This document shows, piece after piece, positions 1 through 11,452 of a DNA stretch of 49,510 bases (position 1 is its first letter; every line of letters starts with the position of its first letter). The stretch lies in the NCBI GenBank assembly GCA_934650975.1, contig CAKUFW010000006.1:1-49510 (forward strand), in the 5' to 3' direction. The position numbers and the translations under genes are program-made. Source of the DNA: an uncultured Collinsella sp. (GTDB lineage Bacteria; Actinomycetota; Coriobacteriia; Coriobacteriales; Coriobacteriaceae). The notes below the pieces were generated by a model. It was given only the letters and a program-made list of their open reading frames with translations, ran no database searches and was not told where the DNA came from.

Positions 1-59
1 AGCTACAGGTCCATCGCGCAAGGGATATATTAGACGAGTCGTTACGCGCGCGTCAACAA

Positions 60-247
60 CTTTTTTGAAAATCTTTGAGGGGGTGTTCGCCCCGGCCGCA
101 CGGCGGCATGTGAAGTCGGCTGCTCGGACAGTCCTGACTCGCACGGAGAGCACATTAAGTGCTCTCCGGCTCGTGCGGAACTCGCGATCGACTTCACATG
201 CCGCCGTGCGGCCGGGGCGAACGCGGGTCCCAAAGGTTTTCAAAAAA
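60..247. repeat. Long inverted repeat downstream of gyrA
   Basis: Arms of about 59 bp lie at 60-118 and 189-247. The inner 34 bp of each (85-118 and 189-222) are exact reverse complements, and the outer parts differ by a few substitutions and one indel. Between them is a second palindrome, CGGAGAGCAC at 144-153 against GTGCTCTCCG at 159-168. The right arm runs into the gyrA terminator. No coding sequence is credible here, although short ORFs exist in several frames. The first 59 bases of the window show no recognisable feature. Confidence 0.8.
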
Positions 248-273
248 GCGGTCGGCGCGCAATGCGCCGACCG
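241..273 (-). terminator. Rho-independent terminator of gyrA
   Basis: A perfect 10-bp stem, CGGTCGGCGC at 249-258 against GCGCCGACCG at 264-273, encloses a 5-nt loop. Read on the minus strand it is followed by a six-T run (242-247). It lies about 40 bp past the gyrA stop codon. Confidence 0.9.
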
Positions 274-314
274 CCGATATAAGGGGTCTGGTATTTTTTA
301 CCAGCTCGTTCCTC

Positions 315-3062
315 TTACTCGTCGAGGAGATCCTCTGGTATGTCGTTGCCGTCGCCTAGGTCGACCGAGGTGTTCTGGGCGTCGGCTGCGTTCGCATCCT
401 CCGCACCTTCGCCTTCGGGCTTTTCCTTGGCGGCTGTCATGCGGGCTACGGCGCATACGCGGTCGTTGTCGTCGACGGTCATCATCTTGACGCCCTGGGT
501 GGCGCGGCCGGTTTGGCTGATCTCGTCGGTCTTGACGCGAATGACCGTCGCGCCTTCCGTCACGATGAACAGCTCGTGCTGCGGGCCCACCGTCTTCATG
601 GCCGCGAGGTTGCCCTTGCGCTCGGTCATTTGGATGGTGTAGACGCCCTGGCCGCCGCGGTTCTGCTCCGGGTAGTCCGCGACCGGCGTGCGCTTGCCGT
701 AGCCGCGCTCGGTAATGACGAACAGGTCGCCGTTGCCATTGGTGACTTCCATACCCAGAACGCTCACGCCGTCCTTCATGCCAATACCGCGGACACCACT
801 GGTATCGCGACCGGTGGCACGCACCTGATCCTCGGGGAACATGATCGCCTTGCCCGCAGTGGTGGCCAGGATGATCTTGTCACCCTCGCGCACGCGGCGC
901 ACGTTCAACAGTGCGTCGTCATCGCGCAGGTTGATGGCGATCAGGCCGTCGCGGCGGCTACGGTCGTAGGCGCTCATCACGGTCTTCTTGACCATGCCGC
1001 TCTTGGTGGCAAACATCAGGTACTCGTCGGCGGGGAACTCGCGGCAGCTGATGACACTCGCGATCTTCTCGCCCTCCTCGAAAGGCAGCAGGTTGACGAT
1101 TGCGGTGCCACGCGCCTGGCGCGTGCCAACCGGCAGCTCGTGCACCTTCAGGCGATAGACCTTGCCCTTGCTCGAGAAGAACAGCACGTACTCGTGCGTG
1201 GACGCGATGAACATCTCGTCGATGACATCGTCCTCTTTGAGGTTGACGCCCGACACGCCCTTGCCGCCGCGCTTCTGGGCGCGGTAGGCAGCCACCGGGA
1301 TGCGCTTGACGTAGCCGGTGTGGGTGATGGTCACGACCATGTCCTCGTCGGCAATCAGGTCTTCGACGTCCAGGTCCTTCTCGACATGGCTGATCTCGGT
1401 GCGGCGCTTATCGCCGAACTTCTTGGAGATCTCGCGCATCTCTTCCTTGATGACGCCCAGGATCTTCTCCTCGTGCGCCAGCAGGTCCTCGTAGTAGGCG
1501 ATAGCGCGACGCAGGCCGTCCAGCTCTTCTTGGATCTTGTCGCGCTCCAGGCCGGTCAGGCGTCGCAGCTTCATCTCGAGGATGGCCGTGGTCTGCTCGG
1601 GCGTAAAGCCAAAGCGCTCAATCAGGCGGCTGCTGGCCTCGGAGTCGGTCTGCGAGGAGCGGATGATGCTGATGACCTCGTCGATATGGTCGAGGGCCAT
1701 CAGGTAGCCCTCAAGGATGTGGGCGCGCGCCTGGGCCTTCTTAAGGTCATAGCGGGTGCGGCGGGTGACGACGTCGACCTGGTGGTCGATATAGTGCTGC
1801 AGCATCTCGCGCAGGCTCAGGCATTTGGGAACGCCGTTGACGAGCGCCAGGTTGTTGGCGCCAAAGGTCGTCTGCAGCGAGGTGTACTTGTACAGGTTGT
1901 TGAGCACGACCTGCGGGATGACGCCCTTCTTGAGCTCGATGACCAGACGGATGCCCTTCTGGTTGGACTCGTCGCGCATGTCCGAGATGCCCTCGATGCG
2001 CTTGTCGTTGACGAGCTGGGCGATTTTCTCCTGCAGGGTGCCCTTGTTGACCATGTAGGGAATCTCGGTAAAGACCAGGCGGCTGCGGCCGGTCTTGGTG
2101 GACTCCACATGGGCCTTGGCGCGCACGGTGATGGAGCCGCGGCCGGTCTCGTAGCTCTGCTTGATACCGGCGCTGCCCATGATGATGGCGCCGGTGGGGA
2201 AGTCCGGACCGGGCATGATCTGCATGAGCTCGTCGACGGTGGCGTCGGGGTTGTCGATCAGGTAGCAGGTGGCCTCGATCGCCTCGGTGAGGTTGTGCGG
2301 GGCGATATTGGTGGCCATGCCGACGGCGATGCCCTGGCTGCCGTTGACCAACAGGTTGGGGAAGCGCGCGGGCAGCGCCTGGGGCTCGGCGAGCGACTCA
2401 TCGTAGTTGGGCTGCCAGTCGACGGTATCCTTCTGCAGGTCGCGCAAGAGCTCCATAGCGGGCTTGGCCAGACGGCTCTCGGTATAACGCATAGCCGCCG
2501 CGCCGTCGCCGTCGATGTTGCCGAAGTTGCCGTGGCCGTCGATGAGCGGCGTGCGCATGGAGAACCACTGCGCCAGGCGAACCATGGCCTCGTAGACCGC
2601 GGAGTCACCGTGCGGGTGGTACTTACCGATAACTTCGCCGACCGTCCAGGCGGACTTCTTGTGCGGACGGTTGGGGTAGATGCCGCTTTCGTTCATCGCG
2701 TACAGGATGCGGCGGTGTACCGGCTTTAAGCCATCGCGCACGTCCGGCAGGGCGCGCGCCGTAATGACCGACATCGAGTACTCGATGAACGACTGCTTCA
2801 TCTCGCGGCCGAACTCCGAAATCTGGAGCTGGCCGCCGTTGATGTCCTCGCCCGCCGAGGCGCCGCGGTCGACTTCGCCAAAGCTCTCCTCGAGCTCGCC
2901 GTCGTCATCCTCTTCCTCGTCATCATCGGCATCGGGGTTGTAGGCATCGGGGTCGCCGTCCTCGCCCTGCTCAGCGCGGGCGAGCAGGCGTTTCAGATCA
3001 TCGGGCATACCGGCATCGCCGGCCTCGCCCATACCCTCGCTATTGTTGATATCGTCTGCCAC
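315..3062 (-). CDS. gyrA: DNA gyrase subunit A
   Basis: The 915-residue protein is the breakage-reunion subunit of gyrase. It cuts and rejoins DNA through a tyrosine in [11 protein letters not shown] and wraps DNA with its C-terminal beta-pinwheel. The quinolone region reads [17 protein letters not shown], with the sensitive-type serine. A GyrA-box-like QKRGGKG opens the C-terminal domain. The start is GTG at 3060-3062, with AGGAGGT six bases upstream. This start adds about 75 residues before the conserved [18 protein letters not shown] block; the extension is strongly acidic, with D/E runs near residues 36-60, and is absent from typical GyrA. The C-terminal tail is also acidic. The gene follows gyrB in one transcription unit after a structured 178-bp gap and ends at a strong terminator. 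The family assignment is certain; the role of the extension is unknown. Confidence 0.98.
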   Translation of the reverse strand: MADDINNSEGMGEAGDAGMPDDLKRLLARAEQGEDGDPDAYNPDADDDEEEDDDGELEESFGEVDRGASAGEDINGGQLQISEFGREMKQSFIEYSMSVITARALPDVRDGLKPVHRRILYAMNESGIYPNRPHKKSAWTVGEVIGKYHPHGDSAVYEAMVRLAQWFSMRTPLIDGHGNFGNIDGDGAAAMRYTESRLAKPAMELLRDLQKDTVDWQPNYDESLAEPQALPARFPNLLVNGSQGIAVGMATNIAPHNLTEAIEATCYLIDNPDATVDELMQIMPGPDFPTGAIIMGSAGIKQSYETGRGSITVRAKAHVESTKTGRSRLVFTEIPYMVNKGTLQEKIAQLVNDKRIEGISDMRDESNQKGIRLVIELKKGVIPQVVLNNLYKYTSLQTTFGANNLALVNGVPKCLSLREMLQHYIDHQVDVVTRRTRYDLKKAQARAHILEGYLMALDHIDEVISIIRSSQTDSEASSRLIERFGFTPEQTTAILEMKLRRLTGLERDKIQEELDGLRRAIAYYEDLLAHEEKILGVIKEEMREISKKFGDKRRTEISHVEKDLDVEDLIADEDMVVTITHTGYVKRIPVAAYRAQKRGGKGVSGVNLKEDDVIDEMFIASTHEYVLFFSSKGKVYRLKVHELPVGTRQARGTAIVNLLPFEEGEKIASVISCREFPADEYLMFATKSGMVKKTVMSAYDRSRRDGLIAINLRDDDALLNVRRVREGDKIILATTAGKAIMFPEDQVRATGRDTSGVRGIGMKDGVSVLGMEVTNGNGDLFVITERGYGKRTPVADYPEQNRGGQGVYTIQMTERKGNLAAMKTVGPQHELFIVTEGATVIRVKTDEISQTGRATQGVKMMTVDDNDRVCAVARMTAAKEKPEGEGAEDANAADAQNTSVDLGDGNDIPEDLLDE

Positions 3063-3138
3063 GTTACCTCCTCATGGTTTGCGTGGTCCATTAGTTCCCT
3101 ACCACGGAGACGGATTACCCAGCATGCCGGGCAACCCT

Positions 3139-5313
<2,175 letters not shown>

Positions 5314-5320
5314 TTATCGT

Positions 5321-5350
5321 AAAAAAATACCCTCGGGGACGAGGGTATTT
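5321..5350 (-). terminator. Rho-independent terminator after dciA
   Basis: AAATACCCTC and GAGGGTATTT form a 10-bp stem around GGGGAC (5326-5350). A run of T follows on the minus strand (positions 5321-5327). It separates the dnaN-recF-dciA unit from gyrBA. Confidence 0.85.
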
Positions 5351-5376
5351 GGCTCTACAAGGCCACCAGATGCGAT

Positions 5377-5940
5377 TTAAGGCTCTTTTTTGCTCTGCAC
5401 GCCCTTGGCCCACTCGGCACTGGCTCTCATGGCGTTCTCGAGGGCCTCGCGCAGTTTTTGGTCCTCGATGGGTGCCACTTGGCGCTCAATCTCGGCTCGC
5501 TCGGTCTCGTTGAGGTCGGCATGCGGGGCCGGCGGGCGCGCGTTCTCGGCCGGACGCAGGCGCTCCTTGGCAGCGGGCGGCGTGTGACCGGGGGCGGTCG
5601 TCTTGAATACTAGGCCGTCGACGTGCGCGCCGGCGCGCTCCATGCGCGCGCGGATGATCTCGCGCAAGAGCGTCATCTCCTGTGTCCATGAGGGCGAGTC
5701 GAGATAAACCAGCAGTTCGTTAGATTCGGGCAGGTAGCGCAGGCCCGTCACGTGACGTCCCTCGCGCGTGCCCGCGCACACCGCGTTCCAGGCGCGATAG
5801 ATTGCACGCGATTGCTCGGCGGCCTCCATCTGCGCGCGGCGCTCGGGTGTCGCCGCGGCCATAATGCGCTGGCGCTCGGCATCCAAAAAGCCGCCAAAGG
5901 CAACCGTGCCGTTTTCGCGCTCGTAATTAGCACGCCTCAC
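5377..5940 (-). CDS. dciA: DciA-like (DUF721) helicase-loading protein
   Basis: The 187-residue protein has one DUF721/DciA domain at about residues 45-110. It shows the family pattern of an AW-x-AV segment, a strand like NELLVYLDSPSWTQEM and a following helix REIIRARME. DciA proteins help load the replicative helicase DnaB in bacteria without DnaC or DnaI. The C-terminal third is charged and low in complexity. The start is GTG at 5938-5940, inside the end of recF (14-bp overlap), so translation is probably coupled. A DUF721 gene between recF and gyrB is the usual actinobacterial arrangement and supports the call. The assignment rests on domain pattern and position rather than strong identity. 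Confidence 0.8.
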   Translation of the reverse strand: MRRANYERENGTVAFGGFLDAERQRIMAAATPERRAQMEAAEQSRAIYRAWNAVCAGTREGRHVTGLRYLPESNELLVYLDSPSWTQEMTLLREIIRARMERAGAHVDGLVFKTTAPGHTPPAAKERLRPAENARPPAPHADLNETERAEIERQVAPIEDQKLREALENAMRASAEWAKGVQSKKEP

Positions 5941-7033
5941 CCATGCTCACCACCTTGGCTCGATCAAGCAGGTCATCGGTAAAATACCCCAGATTGGTGG
6001 TGGTTATGACCGTCTGGATGTCGTCGCCGATCAGCCGCAGAAAAGCACCTCGGCGCTCACCGTCGAGCTCGCTCATCACGTCATCCAAAAGCAGCAGCGG
6101 CGCGGTGCCCAGGATATCGCGCGCCACCGCCACCTCCGCCACCTTCCAGGCAAGCACCAGCGTACGCTGCTGGCCCTGGCTGGCAAACGAGCGGGCAGAT
6201 CGACCCGCAACGGAAAACTCGATCTCGTCGCGATGCGGCCCCACCAAAGTCACGCCGCGGCGAATCTCCTCGTCGGCACGCTCGTCGAGTGCCGAGAGCA
6301 TGTGCTCATACGCCCAGCCCCTGAGCTCGTCGCGGTCCTCGGTGCGAGGCAAGTCACCAAGCGTGGACACATAGGACACGCCGGCGGGCTCGCCGGCCGC
6401 CACTCGGCCATAGGCGTCGCGCACATGGCCCGACAGCCGATCGAGCAGGGCCAGACGGTGCACGAGCAGGGCCGAACCGGCCCGAGCAATGGACTCGTTC
6501 CAGGCGCCGAGCATCTCACGGCAGCACCAGGCCTCCTTGAGCAGGGCATTGCGCTGGGTCACGCAACGCCCGTAGGCACTAGCCAGATCGGCGTAGCGTG
6601 CACTCAGCTGAACGCCAAAGTCATCGAGTGCGGTGCGGCGCACGCTGGCACCGCGCTTGACCATATCCAGGTGGTCTGGGCAAAACAGAACACTCGGCAG
6701 CACCCCGCGCACACCGGACGCCGCGCAGCGCTTGCCGTTGCGGCTAAACGAACGCTTGCCGTCTTCCACGCTCAGTCCCATGTCCAGCACGCGCCCGTCG
6801 CCCTCGAGCCTCAGCTCCACCCTACACGAACCCACGCCGTCGTGCACGAGCTCGACTGCGGTCGGATGCCTAAACGAGGCGCCGCTCGTCAGTAGCTGCA
6901 GCGCCTCTATGAGGTTGGTCTTTCCCGCCGCGTTGGGACCCGCGAGCACGGTCACGCCGTCGCTCAGGGCAAGGCGGTAGCTGTCGAAGCTGCGATAGCG
7001 CGCAACGGAAAGATCGCGTGCGAACATGGCCAT
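5927..7033 (-). CDS. recF: DNA replication and repair protein RecF
   Basis: The 368-residue SMC-like ATPase acts in the RecFOR pathway, helping RecA load at single-strand gaps. Walker A is AGPNAAGKTN (residues 31-40), the signature is SQGQQRTLVLAWK, and Walker B is LLLLDDVMSELD. The N-terminal ARYRSFDSY strand is typical. The start at 7033 (MAMFARDL) lies 9 bp past the dnaN stop; a second in-frame ATG two codons later would give MFARDL and is equally possible. The end overlaps dciA by 14 bp. Length is normal for the family. Confidence 0.96.
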   Translation of the reverse strand: MAMFARDLSVARYRSFDSYRLALSDGVTVLAGPNAAGKTNLIEALQLLTSGASFRHPTAVELVHDGVGSCRVELRLEGDGRVLDMGLSVEDGKRSFSRNGKRCAASGVRGVLPSVLFCPDHLDMVKRGASVRRTALDDFGVQLSARYADLASAYGRCVTQRNALLKEAWCCREMLGAWNESIARAGSALLVHRLALLDRLSGHVRDAYGRVAAGEPAGVSYVSTLGDLPRTEDRDELRGWAYEHMLSALDERADEEIRRGVTLVGPHRDEIEFSVAGRSARSFASQGQQRTLVLAWKVAEVAVARDILGTAPLLLLDDVMSELDGERRGAFLRLIGDDIQTVITTTNLGYFTDDLLDRAKVVSMGEAC

Positions 7034-7042
7034 GGGGCAGTG

Positions 7043-8146
7043 CTAGATGCGTACCGGCATGACCAGGTACAGGTAGTTGATCTTGTCGTAGGACTTGAAG
7101 ATGCCCGCCTGCGAATAGCTCTTGAGCTCTAGCGTGATCTCCTTCTCCTTGGACAGGGCATTGAGGCAGCCAAAGATGTAGTGGTAGTTGAAGGCGATGG
7201 TACCCGACTCGCCCTCGGCCTCGACATCAATCGTCTCCTGCGCCAGGTCCTGGTCGTTGGAGATGGAGGACAGGCCCATTTGGCCGTTCTCGACGTCAAT
7301 CTCAAACTTGACGGCGGGGTTGGCGCTCGCGATGACGGCCACGCGCTTAAGGGCGGCGTTAAAGGCAGCCACATCGATTTTGACGCTTGTCACGCACGAA
7401 TCGGGGATGAGCTGCTTGTAATTGGGATATACGCCCTCGATGCGTCGCGAAACGTAGGTAGTGTTGCCGGCCTCAAAGACGACCTGGGTGTCGGTGGCAC
7501 CGATCATGATGGTCGCTTGGCTCGCCATGATGCTCAGCGCGTCGTTAAAAGCGTCGGCGGGAACATTGAGCTCAAAGGAACCCTCGAGGGTCGAGGTCTC
7601 GACCTGCGTATCGCATACGGCCAGACGGAAGGAGTCGGTCGCGACCAGGCGCACGGTGTTGTTCTCGACCTTCATATGCACGCCGCCCAGGATGGGGCGG
7701 GCCTTGTCGGTCGAGGTGACGCGCCACACGCGGCTTACCATTTCGGACAGAATGTCGGTCGGCAGCTCGACGGCACTCTCGATGGCGTAGGCCGGGAACT
7801 CGGGGAAGTCGTTGGCATCGAGCGTGTTGAGGCGGAAAGAGCTCTTCTCGCAGCCAATCAATACCTGACGTTCGGACAGCTCAAAGGTGACAGGGGCATC
7901 GGGGAGGGTCTTGGTGATGTTGGAGAGCATCTTGCAGGGAATTACCATCTCGCCCTCTTCTTCGACATGAGCCGCAATGCGGTGACGAATCGAGATGGTG
8001 TAGTTGGAGGTCTGGAATTCCAAGATGCCGTCTTGCGCCTTAACGAGCACGCCCGACAGAATGGGGAGGGTGGATGCCGAGGCGACGCCTTTCATAACGA
8101 CGCCGATGGCTTGCGTAAGCGAGCTCTGGCTGACGGTGAACTTCAT
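7043..8146 (-). CDS. dnaN: DNA polymerase III beta sliding clamp
   Basis: The 367-residue clamp forms the ring that holds DNA polymerase III on DNA. It has three repeated clamp folds. The N-terminus MKFTVSQSSLTQAI and the C-terminal YLVMPVRI are both diagnostic. The start ATG at 8144-8146 lies after a purine-rich stretch. The gene follows dnaA across a 237-bp gap that holds part of the putative origin. It leads recF and dciA in one tight unit. Confidence 0.97.
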   Translation of the reverse strand: MKFTVSQSSLTQAIGVVMKGVASASTLPILSGVLVKAQDGILEFQTSNYTISIRHRIAAHVEEEGEMVIPCKMLSNITKTLPDAPVTFELSERQVLIGCEKSSFRLNTLDANDFPEFPAYAIESAVELPTDILSEMVSRVWRVTSTDKARPILGGVHMKVENNTVRLVATDSFRLAVCDTQVETSTLEGSFELNVPADAFNDALSIMASQATIMIGATDTQVVFEAGNTTYVSRRIEGVYPNYKQLIPDSCVTSVKIDVAAFNAALKRVAVIASANPAVKFEIDVENGQMGLSSISNDQDLAQETIDVEAEGESGTIAFNYHYIFGCLNALSKEKEITLELKSYSQAGIFKSYDKINYLYLVMPVRI

Positions 8147-8383
8147 CTTTTAATACCTTTCTATAGATATAAATATCTTAATAATAGTAATAGTACTGAC
8201 GAAACTGTTGATTACTCCTAAAGGTGCAGGTCAGCCCTAAAAAGAGAATCGACAGAAACCTGTGTGCAACCGAGTGTGTTTTCCACGTTCAAAACCTGCG
8301 CAAAACTTTTCATCACCGCGGCGCGAGTTTTAGACACCTTATAACCGCCGTTTCGACAAGTTTTCAACAGGTGTGTCTATTAC
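8147..8383. other. Putative oriC part 2: dnaA-dnaN intergenic region with AT-rich stretch
   Basis: The 237-bp gap holds an AT-rich block at 8155-8215, next to dnaN, that could be a DNA unwinding element. It also holds copies of motifs found upstream of the ATPase-dnaA unit. AGTTTTCAACAGG at 8359-8371 is the exact reverse complement of the 13-mers at 11,535 and 11,588. TTTCGACAAGTTTTCAA at 8351-8367 is identical to 11,516-11,532. A looser AAAACCTGCGCAAAACTTT lies at 8291-8309, and TTTTCCACG at 8279-8287 resembles a DnaA box. Origin function is inferred from position and shared motifs. Confidence 0.65.
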
Positions 8384-10108
8384 CTACGAGCGCAGTGTAA
8401 TTTTATCGCGCAGCGACTTGAGGTCCTCGGTAACGGTCCGGTCTTCCTGAATCATCTTCTGAACCTTTTTATAGCTCGTGCTGACGGTCGAATGGTTGCG
8501 GTTGCCAAACTCCGCGCCCACGGCCGTCGTCGTCATCTCGCACATCTCGATCGCCAGGTAGATGGCAATGTGGCGTGCCTTGGCGATGTTGGCGTTGCGG
8601 CGAGGACCGATGAGTTCCTCGTGCGTTACGCCGTATTGCTCCTCGATGACGGACTGGACCGTCTGCACATTGATCTTCTTGGCCGATGTGTCGAAGTACT
8701 GGTTGGCGATGGCGTCGATGTCGTCAAAGGTGAGTTCCCCGCCCTCACGCTCGCGGTCGCCCGCTTCGCCGGCGCATCGCTCGCAAAAGCTCTCGAGCTC
8801 GCGAATATTGGTGCCCGAGACCTCGGCCATGTGTTTAAAGTGCGCGTCGGTCAGATGTCCGCCGTCGCCTCCGTAGGCAGCCAGCAGCGAGTCGTTGCCC
8901 GCTTCGGGCGCGGCGGCGATCGTATTCTCGTAATAACGCTGCAAGATCTTGTACTTCATCTCGTAGCTGGGCTCCGCCACCAGACACAGCAAGCCGGCAT
9001 TAAAGCGGCTGGTCAGGCGCTCGTCCATGTTGAGGTCCTTGGGCGCGCGGTCGGCGGCGATTACGACCTTCTTGTTGTTGCGGATAAATTCGTCCATCAG
9101 CTGGAAGAAGTAATCTACGCTCGCGCGCTTTCCGATGATGTTCTGGATGTCATCGATGATAAGCACGTCGACGTCGTGGTACGCCTGCATGATGGGGGCA
9201 TTGCTCTTCTTCTGGCGGTCGAATTCGGTCATCAGGTCGTCCAGATACGCCTGCGAGTTGGCATACTTCACCTTGATCTCGGGCGATTTCTCCGCCAGTT
9301 CGTTTTTGATGGCGAGCAGCAGGTGTGTCTTGCCCAACCCCGATTTACCGTAGATGAACAACGACGTACAGGTACCGGGCGTGTCTGCGAGCATGGCAAA
9401 CTTGAGCGCCGATCGATAGGCGAGGCTGTTCTCCGGGCCGAAGACGAAGTTTTCAAACGTGAATTTCGAATTCGCCGCGAGGGGCGCCCCATCCGCGTTT
9501 TTCTCGACCGCCGCCGGTTCCGCCGCCGAGGGCGCTGTCGGCGCTGCGGATGAGCTCGCGCTTTTCGCCGGCGGCCTGCCATTCATCTGGGTCATCATGC
9601 GGCGGAAATCGTCGGCGGACAGCGTGTTTTTGATCGCGATGCCCGATTCCTCGCCGGATGTCGTCTCGTGGGCGATGGGCATATGCGTGGCAGCCGGGAT
9701 GGGTGAGGGGGCCGGCGCTACCGCCGTCGCGGCCGGAACGGTCGGCTGCGCCGACATGGTTTCACGGGAAACATCGTCGCGTCGAGGCGCGGGCGCCGGC
9801 GTTACGGCTGCAGTGGCAGTTGCAACCGGGGGAGTGGTCGGCGCCGCATCTGCCGAGGCACCTTGCGGTGCCACGATATTGAGCGCAATCGGTGCAAAGG
9901 CGATCTCTTCCAGATAGGCCTCGATGGTCGGCTGATGCTTTTTGAGCTGAGCGATGGCAAAGCGCGAAGGGGCCTCAATCGTCAGAGTGTCCTCGGTTAA
10001 ACTCACGGCGCGCGATTGTCCCAGCATATTGATGAGGCGTGCATCTTGGCCGTCGCGCTGACAAAAGGCGATGGCATCTCCCAGGATGATGCTTGCTTCC
10101 TCGTCCAC
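8384..10108 (-). CDS. dnaA: Chromosomal replication initiator DnaA
   Basis: The 574-residue AAA+ protein melts oriC and recruits the helicase. Domain I spans residues 1-85. A long Ala/Pro/Thr-rich linker (about 86-210) forms domain II and accounts for the size above the usual 450. The AAA+ core has Walker A GKSGLGKTH (254-262) and Walker B VLIIDDIQ (315-322), with RLTSRF as a sensor/arginine region. Domain IV has GNRNHSTVSTSYKKV (535-549), the DnaA-box-binding helix-turn-helix. The start is GTG at 10,106-10,108, 15 bp after the stop of the upstream ATPase gene, so the two are probably co-transcribed. Codons 113-117 (VSRET) create a parS-like palindrome inside the gene. Confidence 0.98.
   Translation of the reverse strand: MDEEASIILGDAIAFCQRDGQDARLINMLGQSRAVSLTEDTLTIEAPSRFAIAQLKKHQPTIEAYLEEIAFAPIALNIVAPQGASADAAPTTPPVATATAAVTPAPAPRRDDVSRETMSAQPTVPAATAVAPAPSPIPAATHMPIAHETTSGEESGIAIKNTLSADDFRRMMTQMNGRPPAKSASSSAAPTAPSAAEPAAVEKNADGAPLAANSKFTFENFVFGPENSLAYRSALKFAMLADTPGTCTSLFIYGKSGLGKTHLLLAIKNELAEKSPEIKVKYANSQAYLDDLMTEFDRQKKSNAPIMQAYHDVDVLIIDDIQNIIGKRASVDYFFQLMDEFIRNNKKVVIAADRAPKDLNMDERLTSRFNAGLLCLVAEPSYEMKYKILQRYYENTIAAAPEAGNDSLLAAYGGDGGHLTDAHFKHMAEVSGTNIRELESFCERCAGEAGDREREGGELTFDDIDAIANQYFDTSAKKINVQTVQSVIEEQYGVTHEELIGPRRNANIAKARHIAIYLAIEMCEMTTTAVGAEFGNRNHSTVSTSYKKVQKMIQEDRTVTEDLKSLRDKITLRS
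9758..9773. promoter_or_regulatory. parS-like palindrome inside dnaA
   Basis: GGTTTCACGGGAAACA matches the parS consensus TGTTTCACGTGAAACA at 14 of 16 positions. It encodes the VSRET residues of the DnaA linker. ParB binding here is inferred from the match only. Confidence 0.45.
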
Positions 10109-10123
10109 TGTTTCTCCCGTTCC

Positions 10124-11452
10124 TTACCTTTGGGCTCGCACTCGAGCGCTGCCTATTTCGGTCAGATGGTATTTCTGGCCATGTTTGATTACCAAGCCGG
10201 CCTGCGCCAAGTCGTTGAGCGTTCGCGACCACGTGGGCGCCGAGTTTCCAAACGCCCGCGCCAGGTCGGTTGCGCCACACTCTTGGTTTTGTGCCAGATA
10301 GCCTAGTGCCGCTTCGCCGCGCTCGCTCACAAATACGTTCTGCTGCGGCTGTGTGTATTGATTCGCCGCATTAGGATACATCATTTGAGCTGCTGGTTGT
10401 TGAGAACTCTGCATTGCCGGCTGCTGCTGTTGAAAACTTTGCGGCCACTGTTGGTAAGGCTGCGGAGGTATCTGCTGGGCCCATGGGTTGTACTGCGCTT
10501 GGGGCATTTGCTGGTACGGCTGCTGGTATCCCTGGGGATACTGTTGGGGATACGGCTGGGCGTATCCCTGCTGCGGCATATATTGGGGAGGATACCCTTG
10601 CGGGTACGGTTGATAGCCCATTTGCGGGGCGTTTGGCATGGACGCCGTCTGCTGCACGGTGCCTGTGTCCAGATCTGCCGAACCTATGCCCTCCGGCATG
10701 TTTTGCATTGCGTTGCCCAGCGGTGCCTGGGGGTCTTGCATGGGATAATTTCCAGGCTGCTGCATCTGCTGCGCCACGGGCTGCTGTGCAAACGTGCTGG
10801 ATAGGGGGTATGCCGTCTGCTCTGCTTCGGGTCGCACGGCCGCCCCGCGCCCGCCGGCCCGCTCGATTTCCTGCACACGCTTGGGGTTCAGGCTTACCGT
10901 CACGACGGTGCCGTTGCCCATATTGTCCTCGATGGAGACGGCTCCGCCGGCGTTTTCCAAGTACTCCTGCACCATGGGAAACCCGGCGCCGGTACCGCGG
11001 ATATACCGTTTCATCTTGCTGTTTGCGCTGGTTACGCCAAAATCGAAGGCACGCTCTTTGTCGTCGATGCCCGGACCCTGATCGGCAAAGCGGATGGTAT
11101 CGCCACCGTCGAGAATCGAGATGATGGGCTCTGCAAAATGCGCGTGGATAAAGTTTTCGACAATCTCGCGGATAACCATCAGCGAGATGCGCCCTCCCTG
11201 CTCTTTCATGCACTGGTAGACGGTGTTGGTTGTCTCTTCCAAGTAGGTACGGACGTCTTGCGGTTCGATGACGATGACACGCGGTGTCGACAGCATGTCA
11301 TCGTAGACCGCGATGCGCGCTGCATACATGGCCTTTGGTGCTTGTGCGGTGACCTGCTCATCCTCGTTGCGTTTTTCGCGCACGCCGGTGATGTGCTCGT
11401 TGTCGGGTGCCGGATCACCGGAATCGACCATGGTGTAGAAGTCGTCAGACAT
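10124..11452 (-). CDS. GHKL ATPase with Q/P/Y-rich linker and winged helix, upstream of dnaA
   Basis: I recognise the domains but not a named gene. Of 442 residues, about 60-190 form a histidine-kinase-like ATPase fold: N box IREIVENFIHAHF (E99, N100), G1 box ADQGPGID (123-130), G2 box RGTGAGFPMV (152-161), and a closing strand GNGTVVTVSL. No phospho-accepting histidine domain or membrane segment is visible. Residues about 215-372 are dominated by Gln, Pro, Tyr and Met, a disordered prion-like composition. Residues 373-442 look like a winged helix-turn-helix (ERGEAALGYL...ATDLARAFG...LNDLAQAGLV). The gene sits between the putative origin and dnaA, 15 bp from dnaA, and both read leftward. It may control dnaA or origin firing, or act as an anti-sigma-like switch; both are inference. 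Confidence 0.85.
   Translation of the reverse strand: MSDDFYTMVDSGDPAPDNEHITGVREKRNEDEQVTAQAPKAMYAARIAVYDDMLSTPRVIVIEPQDVRTYLEETTNTVYQCMKEQGGRISLMVIREIVENFIHAHFAEPIISILDGGDTIRFADQGPGIDDKERAFDFGVTSANSKMKRYIRGTGAGFPMVQEYLENAGGAVSIEDNMGNGTVVTVSLNPKRVQEIERAGGRGAAVRPEAEQTAYPLSSTFAQQPVAQQMQQPGNYPMQDPQAPLGNAMQNMPEGIGSADLDTGTVQQTASMPNAPQMGYQPYPQGYPPQYMPQQGYAQPYPQQYPQGYQQPYQQMPQAQYNPWAQQIPPQPYQQWPQSFQQQQPAMQSSQQPAAQMMYPNAANQYTQPQQNVFVSERGEAALGYLAQNQECGATDLARAFGNSAPTWSRTLNDLAQAGLVIKHGQKYHLTEIGSARVRAQR

Noticed and set aside
513..2729. A 738-residue open frame opposite gyrA
   Set aside because: A codon-bias shadow of gyrA in a GC-rich genome; no domain and no ribosome-binding site.
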